From: Pelecanus crispus
Lineage: Eukaryota; Chordata; Aves; Pelecaniformes; Pelecanidae
NCBI RefSeq assembly: GCF_030463565.1
Contig: NC_134660.1
Span: 3,671,501 to 3,735,500 of the forward strand
Reading direction: 5' to 3'
Length of the DNA: 64,000 nucleotides
The notes beneath the pieces were generated by a model that saw only the letters and a list, made by a program, of their open reading frames with translations, had not been told where the DNA came from and searched no databases. This document shows positions 23,640-36,188 of the stretch, in pieces (positions within the stretch are counted from its first letter, which is position 1; each line of letters opens with the position of its first letter). The position numbers and the translations under genes are program-made.

Positions 23640-24829
23640 ATGTGTGTGTGTTGTCCATTTTGTACAGTAACTGGCTGAGACAAGGGCATGGTGCTGGCTG
23701 CAGGAGCCAGCCCGCCTTTCCAAAGCCTTTCTCTCAGTCTCTAGGGCTGAGCAAAGGTCCCAGCTGCAAACTGGGGTGCACGAGTCGCCCCCCCACCGTG
23801 GAGACTTCTGGGTTGGCTGCTGTGCGGACTGCTTGGGGTGAAGGAACCACTTGGCAGAGGAGTATTCAGGTGCCGGAAGGTCTGTGACTGGGGGAAACAA
23901 AGTAAAAGGGAGCGATCCTGTGTGTGTGCCACCCTCCTGTACCCATGGCCCAGCCTCTGCGCCTGGGTGCAGCTACGCAGCACACACGGCCTGGGGTGGT
24001 GGGCTGTGTGGGACCCGGGCTGGAGGGTGGGAGGCGGGTGGAACTGCTAGCAGTGGAGTGCGATCAGGAGAAGGTATTCTTCCAATCTTCCTTTAGAAGA
24101 GAAATGATGTTTGAGGTGGGGCTGCCTTCAGCTAGGCTGGACAGCAAGTCGCCATGGAAGGTGCAGGTCTGGGCCAGAGCTGGGAGGGAAGGCACCCTGG
24201 GAAGGAACCTTAACCTGACGAGACACCATGGTAATCCGCCTCCTGCAAAGACAATAGATAGGTGGCTCGTTACACGATATTTTAGATACTTGAACTCCGT
24301 TTGAAATGCAGCAGAGTGGATCCGGCTGCAAGGGAGAGGTCTGTCCCAGTAGATGCATCCTGAGAGTTGTGGTTCCCTTCAGCAAGCAAATGCCACTCGG
24401 GAGCTTGTGTCCCAGCTGCTGACAGCCTGGTTACTCATCAGACTGCTCCCTGCCACGGGCAGCTGCGCTTCCGAGGCACACAGCTTCCGAAAAAGCAGAC
24501 TGCAATAACTATCCGTATCCTGCTCTCCACCCATTTCCAGCTGCAGATTGTGTTGCATGGTGCTGTGTTTGTCTGGTACAGATAACCAAAAAGATTATAC
24601 GCCTATCTGCACCCTGTCTCCACTGTGGCAGCAGGAGGGAAGGTGCTCCCTGCCCCTCTTGTCCTGCTGTACAGTCTCCTCCCAACACCTCTCATTGCTT
24701 CTGCTGCTGCCCTCTCTAAATGCCTTTGACTACAGTGTTAGCCTTGACTAAATGTCACATAGACACTTTAAGGAAAAAAGAATCTGCTCCATTGCCAGAT
24801 CCAGCTGTGTCAGTGGGCTACAGAAAACA

Positions 24830-24835
24830 AATAAA
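24830..24835 (+). terminator. RND2: RND2 poly(A) signal
   Basis: Canonical AATAAA about 1.2 kb after the stop. It is followed 20-30 bases downstream by a T/G-rich stretch (TGACTCTGTTCGTTTTC) that can serve as the downstream element. It is the best candidate 3' end of the RND2 mRNA. Confidence 0.7.
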
Positions 24836-26933
24836 CATCGTTGGAAAAATGCATAGTGCTTGACTCTGTTCGTTTTCAATAGTCAAACCAGGCATCCTCT
24901 CAAAATGTCTTGCTGCCTAACTTCTATTTGTGTCCTAATGTGTCTCTCTAGCTCTTGAAATACACTCACACATACACTTGAGTGAAAAACGCAGAGGACT
25001 TAGCTGCATGTACTCATTTTGGAGCTGAAACACCTGCCTTGAATACCCTCTCACTCCATCCTGAATCCCTAAACGCTGTGGAGCATTTGCAGGTTGCCTG
25101 TGCCCGATCCGCCAGTCTGAGCTGACAGGAGCTGCCCCTGTCCTCGCTCTCAATAGCGGCAAGTGACGATAGCTTTTGACTTAGTGTTTTGTGTCTGCTC
25201 TCCCACCCAGGTCTTAGACTTCAGCTGCATCACAGAGGCTGTTTGGGGAATTGGAGCAGCTGAGTTAACAGCACAAGAAAAGCTCAAGCAATGACTGAAT
25301 GCTGTTGTGCTGGGTGCAGGTTTGCAAGAGCATGAAAATGCCCATCTGCAGTCTGGGAGGAAAGAAACCGAGCAAGGCGCTATGCCAAGAGCAGCCTTCA
25401 GCATCACGATGCTTTTCTCTTACTCTGCAGGTTCCCCAGAGCCTTTGCAAACATTAGTGAACAAAACCACCTCCCTGCTTGAACAGTAGCAATCAGTGGC
25501 TCACAAGCGTCACTAGCAAGTCCTCTTAACCTGTGTGCATTTGTTCTCATCATGCTTGTGTAATATAACCACTATGGCTTCCTTCTTTCCACGTAAGCCT
25601 CACTGGGACGTCAGCTGGGTGCCTGTTCCCCTCCCAAGTCCTGCACAGAGAGGTCTGGAGACGTGCAAGAAAACCAGCAAAGCCTGCAGAGGCACTGCAG
25701 GTGTCGGGCTGTTTAACCAGAGTGGAGATAAGCAGGAGGGGCGATGGCTGAGGCATGTGACAGACCAAACAGGCAAGTTTGGCAGGAGAGCGAGTACCCC
25801 ATTTGCCTACACAGCGAGCTGGGAAGCAGCAGGATTGAAGTGCCAGGCACGGGCTGCCTGCCCTCCCCGGCCAGGGGCTGCGGCAGGACCACCCTCCCCT
25901 CCCTCACTTTGGGAGGAGATGCTGACGGTGCTGCGCCGCCGTTTGTGCGGAGCTGGTCCTCGGCGGAGACAGGCTTGAGCTGCTGGCAGCTCCCCGCAAT
26001 GCTGTCCTCTTTTCTCAGGTCATTGGTGCGGAAAGTAAACTCAGCCTTCAGTGGCCCTGGCTGGTAGCTCTGCTGTGTCCACGACGGTGCTTCCCTTGCT
26101 GCTGCTGGTGATTTGGTTTTTGTACATTGAGCTTCCCAGGCTCTTGCTTCTCAAATGGCCCTCGGGGATGGATTGTGGCAGTGTAAAGACACACATCCCA
26201 GCGGCAGCTCTGGAAGAACCAGTCAGAATTAATGGCAACCAAAACCTCTCAAGAGACTAAGGCGAGTGAAACGGCCTCCAAGACCATTTATCATGAAGTA
26301 GCTGAGCTGGATCCTTGGGCGGGGTGAAGTAAAGATGCTAAAGCCCATGGGGCTAAGCTCTTATATCCTCAGTTTCCATCAGCAGGTTCCTTTCTTGCAG
26401 GCATGTGAGCATTTCTGCTGCTGCTGCTCGTGGCCCAAGTACAGAACCCAGGACAGCCAAAGGTATTTTAGGGTGCTGACCTCTAAGGAAGTGGTTTCCA
26501 GGAGGACGGAGCATTGCAGTTCTGCTGTGTCAGTGCATTTACTACAGCCACCTGCCTCTGCACGGTACCCAACATCTCTCTAAACACTTGGGGCATTTGT
26601 CATGTGCTGCCGGGAGCATCTTAGTGTGGGACCAGGGTTTTCCTCATGCCTGCCTTAGGGGGGACAGCCTGACACTCTCCTAGCTGAGAGACGTGGAGGG
26701 GCAGGAAGCTGCCACTGGCAAACCCAGAGAAAGCTACTACAGCCCACGGATTCCCAGCGATACGTGCACTGGAAGCCATGAGAGAAGAGAAAGGTGCACC
26801 CTGCTCGGTGAGGGGAGCTGCCAAAAGGCACTGCGAAAGCTCTGGGCTCCGCTTTTCCCTCTTAGAAAAAGCTAGCCGCGGCGCAGGCTGCGAGGAGAAA
26901 GCTGCACCCGAAGGTGAGCGGTGCCTGGGGAGC

Positions 26934-26973
26934 AGGGGTGCTCAGGGGTGCTCAGGGGTGCTCAGGGGTGCTC
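26934..26973 (+). repeat. Tandem GGGGTGCTCA repeat (about 4 copies)
   Basis: Four near-perfect tandem copies of a 10-base unit (GGGGTGCTCA). A degenerate fifth copy follows. Small minisatellite-like array in GC-rich intergenic DNA. Confidence 0.85.
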
Positions 26974-28612
26974 GGGTGGGCGTGTGGTGCCAGCGGGCCT
27001 GTCCGGCGCACGCGTGGCTGCTGTGCAGACCTGCGAGCCCCTGGCCACCCCCACCAGCAGAAAGCCACGAGCACCAGAGCGCTGCGGAAATGATCCACGT
27101 GGTGACGAACGCCCGGACAGCCGGCTTTAATGGCCATAGCCTACGCTGCGGCCAAGGGTCAAGGTTAACAGGCCTGGGACCAAATGCAAAGTGACATTCA
27201 TGAAGGGCTCCCCCAGCATACTGGAAATGCGCGGAGACGTGGCTGGGTCGCTGCTGACAAGCAAAGCTTTATAGAACAAAAGCACAAGGCAGGAAAGAGC
27301 CTGACCTCTGTGAATCAGCGGTGGGGCTGGGAGGGCGGGGGGCGGCGGGAGCCGGCAATAATCACAGCTTTCACGCAGCAGCCTGTCCTTTCCCAGCCAC
27401 TGAGAAATGCGGAGAACGAAGGGTGCTGATGGCCCTTCCGACCCAGTGGCAAGCAGTCAGTGCTCTGCTGCTACCCCCCCAGTGTATCTGGTGCCTCTTT
27501 GCCCTCTGAGTGGGAGGAAGCCGGGAGGAGAAATGTGGAGCCGTAGAGGAGGGACAGGCAGGGAAGAGAGCATTTCCAGGGCACTTCCTCGGGAGCCCGA
27601 GTCCCCGAACTCCCTCAGTGCTGCTGCTGTCTGCAGGCACGGTGTTTTTAGAGCACTGCAAAGGTCGTACGGGCGAGCGCCTGAACGTGTTAAACTGGAC
27701 AGAAGGGATCAATCTTGCTGGTTGTCCGTACAGCCCTTGCTCCTGTGCTTCACCTCGTCTTGGAGTGGGGAGGAGGGAGCAGCAGCCCCCACAGCACTGC
27801 TCCGAAGCAGCTGGAGCAGGAACAACTACAGGCTTACTTCCACGTGTTGGAAGTGGTGGTGGGGCTCTGGCAGGGACCAGGATGTGTTGCCAACCCCTGC
27901 GAGCTGTGAGACAGACCAAGGGACACCATGACACTGCCCGGGATCTGTCCTGAGGGACCACAGCTGAGAGAGCGGGGCAGTGCGGGGCAGCTTCCCCTCC
28001 CCGAAGGCTTTAACCACATGCATCACCGCAGTGTTTGCGCAGCACGCCAGGCTGAACCTCCCAAAGTAAACCTCCCAAAGCACATCTTGTGGGAGACGTG
28101 GGGGCCTCAGCATCACGCGTTTCAATTTATGGAGCTGTTTCTACCGTGCTGAATGCCGCGCCGGCAGAGGCATGCTGGCTTACGGTGCTGTCAAGACTAG
28201 AGAGCACAGAACAAATGTGTTGATCAAGACTTGCAGCTCAGAAGTAGCGGGCTGCATGAACAAGGTTCATTACAGCCAGGGGAATCTACAGTGCCCACTC
28301 CCACAAGATCCCCCCAAGTAAGGAAAGGAGGATGTGAGACTCAAAATTGCCTCTACAATTATATATTATATATATGTACAAAATTGCCTCTAGCTGTATT
28401 ATATATGGTCTTCCCCCTGCTTTCCACAAGACACGTTCAGGTGACGTCTCCCAGCCATATTCAGCGCTCAGCACCGCAGGTGAAGCTGTGGTGCCAGAAA
28501 AGCAGCTGGTGTTTGGGGTTACACAAAAGTGTCAGGATCTTTCTTGAAAGCTTTTGGTTCTGGTTTTGTGAATTTGTTTATTTTCTGTACTGAAGGGAAA
28601 TGTCATTGCTAT

Positions 28613-28623
28613 CCCCCCCCCCC
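28613..28623 (+). repeat. Run of 11 C
   Basis: Homopolymer C tract in otherwise AT-rich DNA. Its length is prone to polymerase and sequencing slippage. Confidence 0.85.
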
Positions 28624-28794
28624 TCCTCACTATAGCTCTAACTAGCTGGAAGCCTGTGGTATGAAAATAATGATATTGGAATGAAAGTAATTTGTGCCCA
28701 GCTGCTTCTAGAACAGCCAAAAAAAAGACTAAAGTGAAAAAACATGTAGCAGCCAAAAGATGTGCATTCTGCCAGAGTGAGCAGGACCAGAGCT

Positions 28795-30297
28795 CAGATG
28801 CAGATCTTGCCGGCGCGGAGCATGGAAATGTACAGCCTGCTAGAAGCTAATGAAAACCAAAATGTAGATGCTGCCACGGCTGAACTGAACCCAAAACACG
28901 CATCTGCCACACTCGTATACAACCCAGACATCAACTGTTTGAAGCCTTCTTTGAAGGCTTGGGCTTGTGACTTCAGAGTGGGACTGAATTCTGGGCAAAT
29001 GAAACGAGTGTCCCCGTCCCCTTCTCTCCCCCTCCGAAGAGGACTCTAAGGGCTGCTTTTTGCAGTCACCATTCAGCATGCAGCTTAATATTCTGGCACT
29101 CACTTCTCCACCAGCTTGCTTGACTATAAAGAGTATTTGGACTCCCACAGTGGTTCATTTAACCAGACTTTTCAAAGGAGTCCCTCTCCTTCTCCCTCGC
29201 TTTCCTTCTCTACAGAGGAATAAACAAGATAAAACAGGAAGCAAAATCAAAAGAAGTAGAGAAAAGGCAAAAAGAAAAAAAAAATCTGAAGGAGGAAAGG
29301 AGAGCCACAGACACAGAACAGACCAAATAAAACCATTGTTGGGTCTCTACTCCTCCAAACCAAGCCAGCAGCCTGCCTGGAGCAGTTAGGGAGATTTCTT
29401 TTTTGTATATATAAGGGAGTAGATGGAAAAGTAGACAATGAAAGTGTGTTGGGTTTTTTTCCCCCCCTTTTCAGCATGGGAACAGCTCCGAGGAAGCTGC
29501 TGAAGTTAATGGCAGGTAATTTTGGAATAAATAAAAGGCAACGACACATCTGTGCACGGGACGTAACAGTGGCCCTCACTACCCAGCGGTCAGAGCGCCA
29601 GGCGCCGCGCTCCTGTTGGAAAGCACCAGGTAACTCAGTAAGCGATAACAACCCGGTGCCCCAGCTGCACGGAGCAGCTGGATCCCCCAGTGTGGGATTC
29701 TAATTCTCAGCTTCTGCAGCCAGCAGAAACGCACACGGACCTGACCTCAGTGCATGCTGCCTTACAGACGCATGGAAGGCAGCGTGCATCTTCCCACCTT
29801 CATCTGAGTGCGAAAGGAGGATCCGGCACGCGAGGAGGGCAGGAACTGTACTGACTGCGAGCTGGGCATCCTCGCAGTCGGGTGGGCTGGGGGTTAGCTT
29901 AGGAGACTGGATACCCTAAACTCCTGCTTCGCCAATGGAGGGAATCGGGTTCCCTGAAAGAATGACTCAAATCACCAAAGCCAGCTTCTGGTCTAAACCA
30001 CAGCCTAGAGAGCTCCGGGTCAACTGGGAGTGCTGGGCCTTGTGAAAGCTGGCTCTAGCTTCCATGGTGTGAACTCTCTGCTCCCTCCAGGCTGCCTGAA
30101 CGCCAGCTTCACACCTTGCCTGCCCGTCCTGGCATGGTGCAAATCTTCGACTCACAGGCGCAGGACAGAAGGAGCGGCTGCCTCCAGAGCTCGCTGCAGG
30201 ACAACGGCCACGGGTCACCCGAGGAGTCCCCCGACACGCGCAGGCTGTCTTTGGCAGATGAGTCAGCACAGAAGAGGGAAACAAAACCAAGCAGATG
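28795..30297. promoter_or_regulatory. Cluster of proneural-type E-boxes downstream of RND2
   Basis: Six CAGATG/CATCTG sites lie at 28795, 28901, 29547, 29801, 30255 and 30292. About 0.7 would be expected by chance in 1.5 kb of random sequence. The site at 30255 overlaps a consensus AP-1 site (TGAGTCA, 30259-30265). Mouse Rnd2 is activated by NEUROG2 through a 3' enhancer, and NEUROG2 prefers CAGATG-type E-boxes. Whether this cluster is the bird counterpart is speculation from position and motif only. Confidence 0.3.
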
Positions 30298-33200
30298 GAA
30301 GAAGTGGGACTGACACATGAAAGACATAGCAAGCGAGGAGGACTGGAGGCCTCTAATTAGTGCCTGCAGAAAAATTAATGAGCAACACTGCCAGTGCAGG
30401 TGTCCTGCCTAAAAAAGTATTCCATATCCATGGGGTATGATGAAGCAGCTAGCTGACTGCGACAGACAGACCCTTCAGTCTGGATCACGACAGAAAACGT
30501 TCTCCTCCCAGAGCGGTAACTTGATAATTCTCTTAAAGCCCAGATCTCTCCCAGGAGAGCTCTGCACCAGCTGCTTCTGCAAGGACGGTGCCTCATCATA
30601 GGAGCTGCAGCTTCCGAGGAGGGACGCGGGCATCAGGAGGCAACGCCCCACTGCGGGAGCTTATATCCTGGGAAGGACGAGGTCTGGCACCGAGGCTGCA
30701 TGGATCCGCGGGTGGGGGGTCAGCGGAGGGGTGACTCAAGTGACTGCGGCGAAGCACGAGTGCGAGAACTGGCAGAGCAGCTGCTTCGCTCCCATGACTG
30801 ACTGCGATAACGGCAGGGCCATCGAGGAATGGGTGCTTCTTGCCAGCCTGCGGTGTAACCCATGTCCTCGGCTGCCTGCTCATCTCCACAGGAGCTCTGC
30901 TTTCTTGTTGGGGTGATTTCTGGATAGCCACGGTATCCGTAAGTATCGGTATCCGGAAGTAAATTAGCTTCCTCACAAAATATGTTTATACCCTACGTAC
31001 GTAAATCTCTCATTACTCGTTATCAGGATCTTACTACAGGGAACAGTCACATCTCAGAAAAATAAGTCTGCTAAAGAAAAGACAAAACCCTGCCTATAGG
31101 AAAGGAGAGGACATCTATACCAACAAATGTCCCATAACTACTAATATCCCATTATTAAGAACACCTGAGAGGTAAATGGATTCCTTGCTCCTCATTATGT
31201 ATCACTACCTTACATTACCGAGCATCAATATTGATCTCTGGGATTTTCACAGTCCCAAGCCTGTAAATGAATTAATGTGTGCATCTGTACACATGGAAAC
31301 AGGTCCTTCCCCCGAAAGCAATCCTCTTTATAGATGTACAGAGACTTGGTTTAGGCTGTGTTAACGGAACCCTGAGGGTCCAGTCTTTCTTGATGGATCT
31401 GGGTGAATGTTCTCCTCTGGTGTCTTCTGTGTCAGCACAGAGATGGATCCTTTAGCTTGTTCTTAGAGGCGCTGGAACGCGGGTAAGTCAAAGGTGCTTA
31501 ACGCTGCCAAGCAAAGGAGGGGAATTTCAGCATGTACGGATAGGTGAAGAAGTAGTTGCACAGAGAAAATCTGATTTCAGGTCACAAGCATACGTATGGC
31601 AGAGCCAGGAAAACAAACTTTGTCCCCAGAGTCAGCCCTCCCCAATCTAGCACGACACCCTGGGGTTTCCTATGCCCACATACGGCTGAGTCCCCCGACT
31701 GTGCGCCCAAACTCCGGCAGGGACAGGCAGGCAACCAGGCAAGCCGGGCTGAGACAGATGAATTTAAGCCTGAGCAGTGGTGGTGCTTGTCTGGGAGACC
31801 TGAGCTCCACTTGGATGCCTGCAGAGGTCCTTTGGAGCACAGACTGAGCGCGGGGGTGGCACTGCTCCTTCTGCCGCAGTTCTGTGAGCTGGAAGCCCCG
31901 GGGCTGTGGCTCGCCCCAGGGACAGACCTTGCGCTTGGCCACTGCACTCCCAAGTTCCCAGGGCTTTATCACTGAAGCACTTTTACCAGGCGCAGAGCGT
32001 GGTGCTTCTCTCGTCTCGCGGTGTAAGACTGGCAGGTATATAAATAGTTAATTCTTGAAAATAATGGGAAGCCTGATGTGAGAAAGCTGGCAGCACCGAG
32101 AGCAGAGTGCACCCCCCTAAAGCTGATAAGGGGCTTCCAGTCTGAGAGGGGGCATTTGGCTGTCGATGATCAAAGGCTGCTAAGTTATCTCGCATGCTGA
32201 GAAAAGCGCATTTGTGCGTGCCGGATTCATTCACAGCAGAGCTATTGTCTGCAGCCCCCAAGCCCAGGCTGCCGTGGCTAATTAGCATGTAGAAATCAGC
32301 ATTCTTGCTCTACCCCTAATGTCACCCCGGGAAGAGTGCCACACTGCCAAGCAGCTTCCCAATGCTGCGCCTGCCCCCAACAGGGAACGAGGTTTTTTTT
32401 CTCTCTGCATTTGTGCAGCGTTTCTTGGATTTATATCCCTGGTATGACACAGGAGCTTCTTATGCACCCGAGAAGCAGGTTGATTAGGACAAGCTGTTGG
32501 GGCACCAGTGACAGGGGGTCACAAAGCAGCAGGGCTGCCCCCCCGCACTTGACCCAGAACACGTACTGCAGCAAGCAATACAAATGGGGAACGTCCCGCC
32601 CTTATTTTCCCTTCATCGGTCCACTACTGTTGACCCCCCAACTCTTATCAGACATCAGAAGGGCTGCTACAGCTTGCCCAAATATGTTTCTCTTTTATCC
32701 TAACTGCATTCTGCTTATTTCGCCTCTGCTGGGGATGCAGAGATCCTGAAAGAGTTGATCAAGCATCCCATCACCTATATAGGCTTCCCATTGGATTCAG
32801 AAGCTGGTAAGGTCACAAGAAAAGCACGTTTGCATGTTTCTAAAGGTTTTCCACTTCCTAGAAAGACTGAGAACAGGGAACGTAAGAAGAAAAGGGTTTT
32901 CTTCTAAAAAGAAAAGCTCCTAAACCTCCACAAACCACAAAGAAACTTGCAGCTCCACTGAAGCATTAGGCTGGTATTTTATCTAACTCTGACCCTCTCC
33001 ATTAACATAAGATTTCTGAAGTTCCCTTTACCAACCACCTTTTCCCACGAGGACCCCAAAAGAACTTGAAGGACACATGACAGCTCCCGGAGGACCTATG
33101 CTGCAACCCACCTATTTAATAATTCAGAGCAGCCGCAAGACATTTTAATTGCAAAATCAGGTGATACTGGTTTTCTTAGAAACTTAAACAACAGGGTTCC

Positions 33201-34164
33201 TATGGGTTTACAAACGTTTTGATCATCATCAGCTGCATTCCAGACAACTCTGGGCTGAATCTTAACTCTTCTAAAACAGGAGTATTTTTTGAGGAATTCC
33301 CAAATCCAGCAGCCTACCTCTGCATTGAAAAGCAATGGAAATCAGCCACCTTGTCTGTAGCTGTGCCTGTAAGGCTTCTGCATCAACCGATGCATCATAT
33401 CCGCAAGCCCTTTTCAAGGAGTACCTTCTTTGCTGTTCACAAGCTCTCAAAGTATCTTTCTTTTACCGGAATCCCCAAGGGACTACCAGTATGGTTCAGA
33501 GTAATACAAAACTATTTTCATCCTACAGAAGAAACAGCAAGATGTTATGAGCAATCAACAAAGAGGTGTTTTGATCCACCTAGTTTGGACTAGTAAATAA
33601 AAGGTCGTAAGTACAATTAAGGGTATATTCCTGACACACAAACCCACCCAGCTTCCTAATAGCATGCCAGCTGATATGGTAAGGGGATAATCCTGGCTGA
33701 CATCCACAGCCTGACTACTTATTAGGAAGCCCTAAATAAAAATTAATGGATATTTCCTTCTATATTGAAGACCTACGATCCCCATTGCACATCTAAATCT
33801 GCCTCTAAATAATAACGAAAATAGAGATTCCAAAGAGAAAGAGTTAAATCACTGGATTGAACACCAGAGATGTAATTAAATCTGACACAATGTGGAAATT
33901 GAAAACAATTATCGGATGATAAAGATGCAGCGCATGAATCACCAGGAAAGGTACTACCGGAAAATGGTAATAAATGGTAGGGACATCATTCCTTTGGTGA
34001 ATTACTAAAGCATTTTGAAGGAAAATACTAAAAGAAACACCATTCCCGTGACGTCCAGAAAAGGACTGTCTCAATTAATCTTTTGGTTCCAGTTTGCAGT
34101 TGCCAGTGCTTTAGCGATAGTATGAACCGCATCAGCGGTCCCACCCAGGGATGGGAACTAAGAC

Positions 34165-34900
34165 AGGCCACCAGCCAGCGCGGGGGTGTTACCGCTGCCT
34201 CCCGCGGGCGCCGGCGCGGGGCCGGCTGCGGTGCTGACTGCAGCCGCAGCGTCCCTGCGTGGCAGGCTGGGCTGGGCTGGGCTGGCCTGGGCCAACCGCG
34301 TGTGGCTGCAGCTGCCCGGGGGTCGCTCGGATCAAGCATAGCCATAGCTGAACGGCTTTAGAGCCGGTTTGGCCCATGCGGTTCTGAAGTAACAAAACCA
34401 ACCACCCAAACCATTCAGGGCACAGGACACTTGAAAATGTTTTTTGTTTGCTTGCTTGCTTGTTTTGGTACCAACAGCGCATCCACCCCCGGAGCGCCGC
34501 GGGTCTGCGCACCGGCTGCGCGGCGCAACCTGGGATGGTTCAGACGGGCCAGCAGCGGCCCCGTGGCTGGGCAAAGGAGAGCGTCCCCCAGGCCGTCTGC
34601 ACCAAAATCCACCCCGTCGCCATCGGACGAGCAGACGTGTGCACAAAGGCTGCGCAAGGCTGGTGGCTCTGCAGTCCTTCACTCCAGCAGGTTTCGGTTA
34701 CGACAGCTTCCTTCCTCTTTCCTCCCTTACCAGCATTTCTGGAGCATTTGCTGGTAAAACCCCAGTGGTGTAATTGTGCAGAGCAGCCCGCTCCGCAGGT
34801 CCTGGCAGCGGATCTCCAAAGCGTGGCTCTTCCTCCCTGGCAGCCCCAGCTCGCAGGGACCCCCGGAGCAGCACAGCACGGGCGCTCGGCGGCAGAGCAC
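34165..34900. promoter_or_regulatory. Orphan intergenic CpG island
   Basis: A sharp GC- and CpG-rich block in AT-rich intergenic DNA. I count about 20 CpG in roughly 34170-34330 and about 20 in 34470-34640. It contains GGGCT tandem copies (34264-34290) and no protein I recognise. It lies about 10 kb past RND2 and directly beside a solo LTR. It could be the promoter of an unannotated non-coding RNA, an alternative promoter or an orphan island. The strand is unknown. Confidence 0.65.
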
Positions 34901-34998
34901 TGCTCAGGAGAAACTGCTCTGCTTTGTTAAAATCTTACCTCATCAGTAGCCAAAGCAAGCAGCATGTGAGCGAGTGAAAAAAATAACCCTTAATCATA

Positions 34999-35557
34999 CG
35001 TCGTGGTTTAGCCCCAGCCAGCAGCTCAGCACCACGCAGCCGCTCGCTCACTGCCCCTGCCCCGATGGGATGGGGGAGAGAATTGGAGGAGTAAGAGTGA
35101 GAAACACTTCTGGGGTGAGATAAGAACAGTTTAATAATTGAAATAAAGTAAAATAATAACAATAACAATATAATAATAGTAGTAATAATAATATACAAAG
35201 CAAGTGATGCCCAATGCAATTGCTCACCACCCGCCGACCGATGCCCAGCCAGCTCCCGAGCAGCGATCGCTGCTCCCCAGCCAACCCCCCCAGTTTCTAT
35301 ACTGCCCATGACGTCATATGGTATGGAATGGCCCTTGGGGCAGTTTGGATCAGCTATTCTGGCTGTGCCCCCTCCCAGCTTCTTGTGCACCTGGCAGAGC
35401 ATGGGAAGCTGAAAAGTCCTTGGCTGGCATAAGCAGCGCTGAGCAACAACTAAACCAGCAGTGTGTTACCAGCATTCTTCTGCTACTAAATTCAAAACAC
35501 AGCACTGTGCCTGCTACTAGGAAGAAAATTAACTCTATCCCAGCCGAAATCAGGACA
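34999..35557 (-). mobile_element. Solo LTR of an endogenous retrovirus (copy 1)
   Basis: About 559 bases, oriented on the - strand. Read on that strand it starts TGTCCTGATTTCGGCTGGGA and ends in AAACCACGACG, where the expected terminal CA is mutated. It matches the second LTR (40366-40934) along its length; on a 145-base stretch at the 5' end I count about 89% identity. It has a TATAGAAA-like box, an intact CRE palindrome (TGACGTCA, 35309-35316) and an ATTAAA poly(A) signal (complement at 35130-35135). No retroviral internal sequence or primer binding site follows, so it is solo. From memory this is a class III (ERVL-like) avian LTR type. No clear target duplication is visible, perhaps because a CR1 copy abuts it. 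Confidence 0.9.
35309..35316. promoter_or_regulatory. CRE palindrome inside LTR copy 1
   Basis: Perfect TGACGTCA, the consensus for CREB/ATF factors, about 20 bases upstream of the TATA-like box when read on the - strand. The matching site in LTR copy 2 is TGGCGTCA, so only this copy keeps the full palindrome. Confidence 0.6.
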
Positions 35558-35561
35558 CATG

Positions 35562-36188
35562 GAATCATAGAATCACGGAACGCTTTGGGTGGGAGCCCTT
35601 CAGAGCCCACCCAGCCCAGCCCCTGCAGTGCCAGGGACAGCTTTAACCAGCCCAGGGTGCTCACAGCCCCGTCCAGCCTGGCCTGGGATGTTCCCAGGGA
35701 TGGGGCCTCCACCGCCTCTGGGCAACCTGTGCCAGTGCTTCACCACCCTCACTGTAAAACATTTCTTTCTTATGTCCAGTCTAAATCTATTCTTCTTTAG
35801 TTTAAATCCACTAGTCCTTGTCCTGTCCCAACAGGCCTTGCCAAAAGCTTGCCCCCCCTTCCTGCAGCCCCTGTCAGCCCTGCCAGGCCGCACTCAGGCC
35901 TCCCCGCAGCCCCCTCCTCTCCAGGCTGAGCACCCCCAGTCCCCCCAGCCTGGCCCCGCAGCAGAGGGGCTCCGGCCCTCGGGGCATTTCTGTGGCCTCC
36001 TCCGGCCCCGCTCCAGCAGCTCCATGTCCTGTGCCGAGGGCCCAGAGCTGGGCGCAGGGCTGCAGGGGGGTCTGCCCAGAGCGGAGCAGAGGGGCAGAAT
36101 CCCCTCCCTCGCCCCGCTGCCCATGCTGCGGGGATGCAGCCCAGGGTACGGTCGGCTTTCTGGGCTGCCAGCGCACATTGCCGGCTCA
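35562..36188 (-). mobile_element. CR1 LINE fragment, 5'-truncated
   Basis: The + strand begins AATCATAGAATCACGG, the complement of the CR1 3' terminal ATTCTRTG-type repeat, and continues with the conserved CR1 3' region (complement of the AGGCACAGGTTGCCC-type segment near 35720). It runs about 627 bases into GC-rich CR1 coding remnants and stops near 36188, where AT-rich unique DNA begins. The element lies on the - strand and has lost its 5' part, as most CR1 copies have. CR1 elements are the dominant LINE of birds. Its 3' end lies 4-5 bases from the 5' end of LTR copy 1. No intact reverse transcriptase frame remains. Confidence 0.92.

Larger units (their letters stand above)
23623..24855 (+). 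other. RND2: RND2 3'UTR (predicted)
   Basis: Runs from the TGA to about 20 bases past the AATAAA at 24830. It has a Pumilio-type element just after the stop and a short TG repeat at about 23640-23652. The exact cleavage site is not known, and longer isoforms are possible. Confidence 0.7.
24856..34160. other. Intergenic region, RND2 to orphan CpG island
   Basis: No exon, RNA gene or mobile element is recognised over this 9.3 kb. It contains a 10-base tandem repeat (26934-26973), a C run (28613-28623), a purine-rich tract (about 29245-29310) and an E-box cluster (28795-30297). Known Rnd2 regulation in mouse cortex uses an enhancer 3' of the gene, so this side is a reasonable place to look for control elements. 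Confidence 0.6.
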
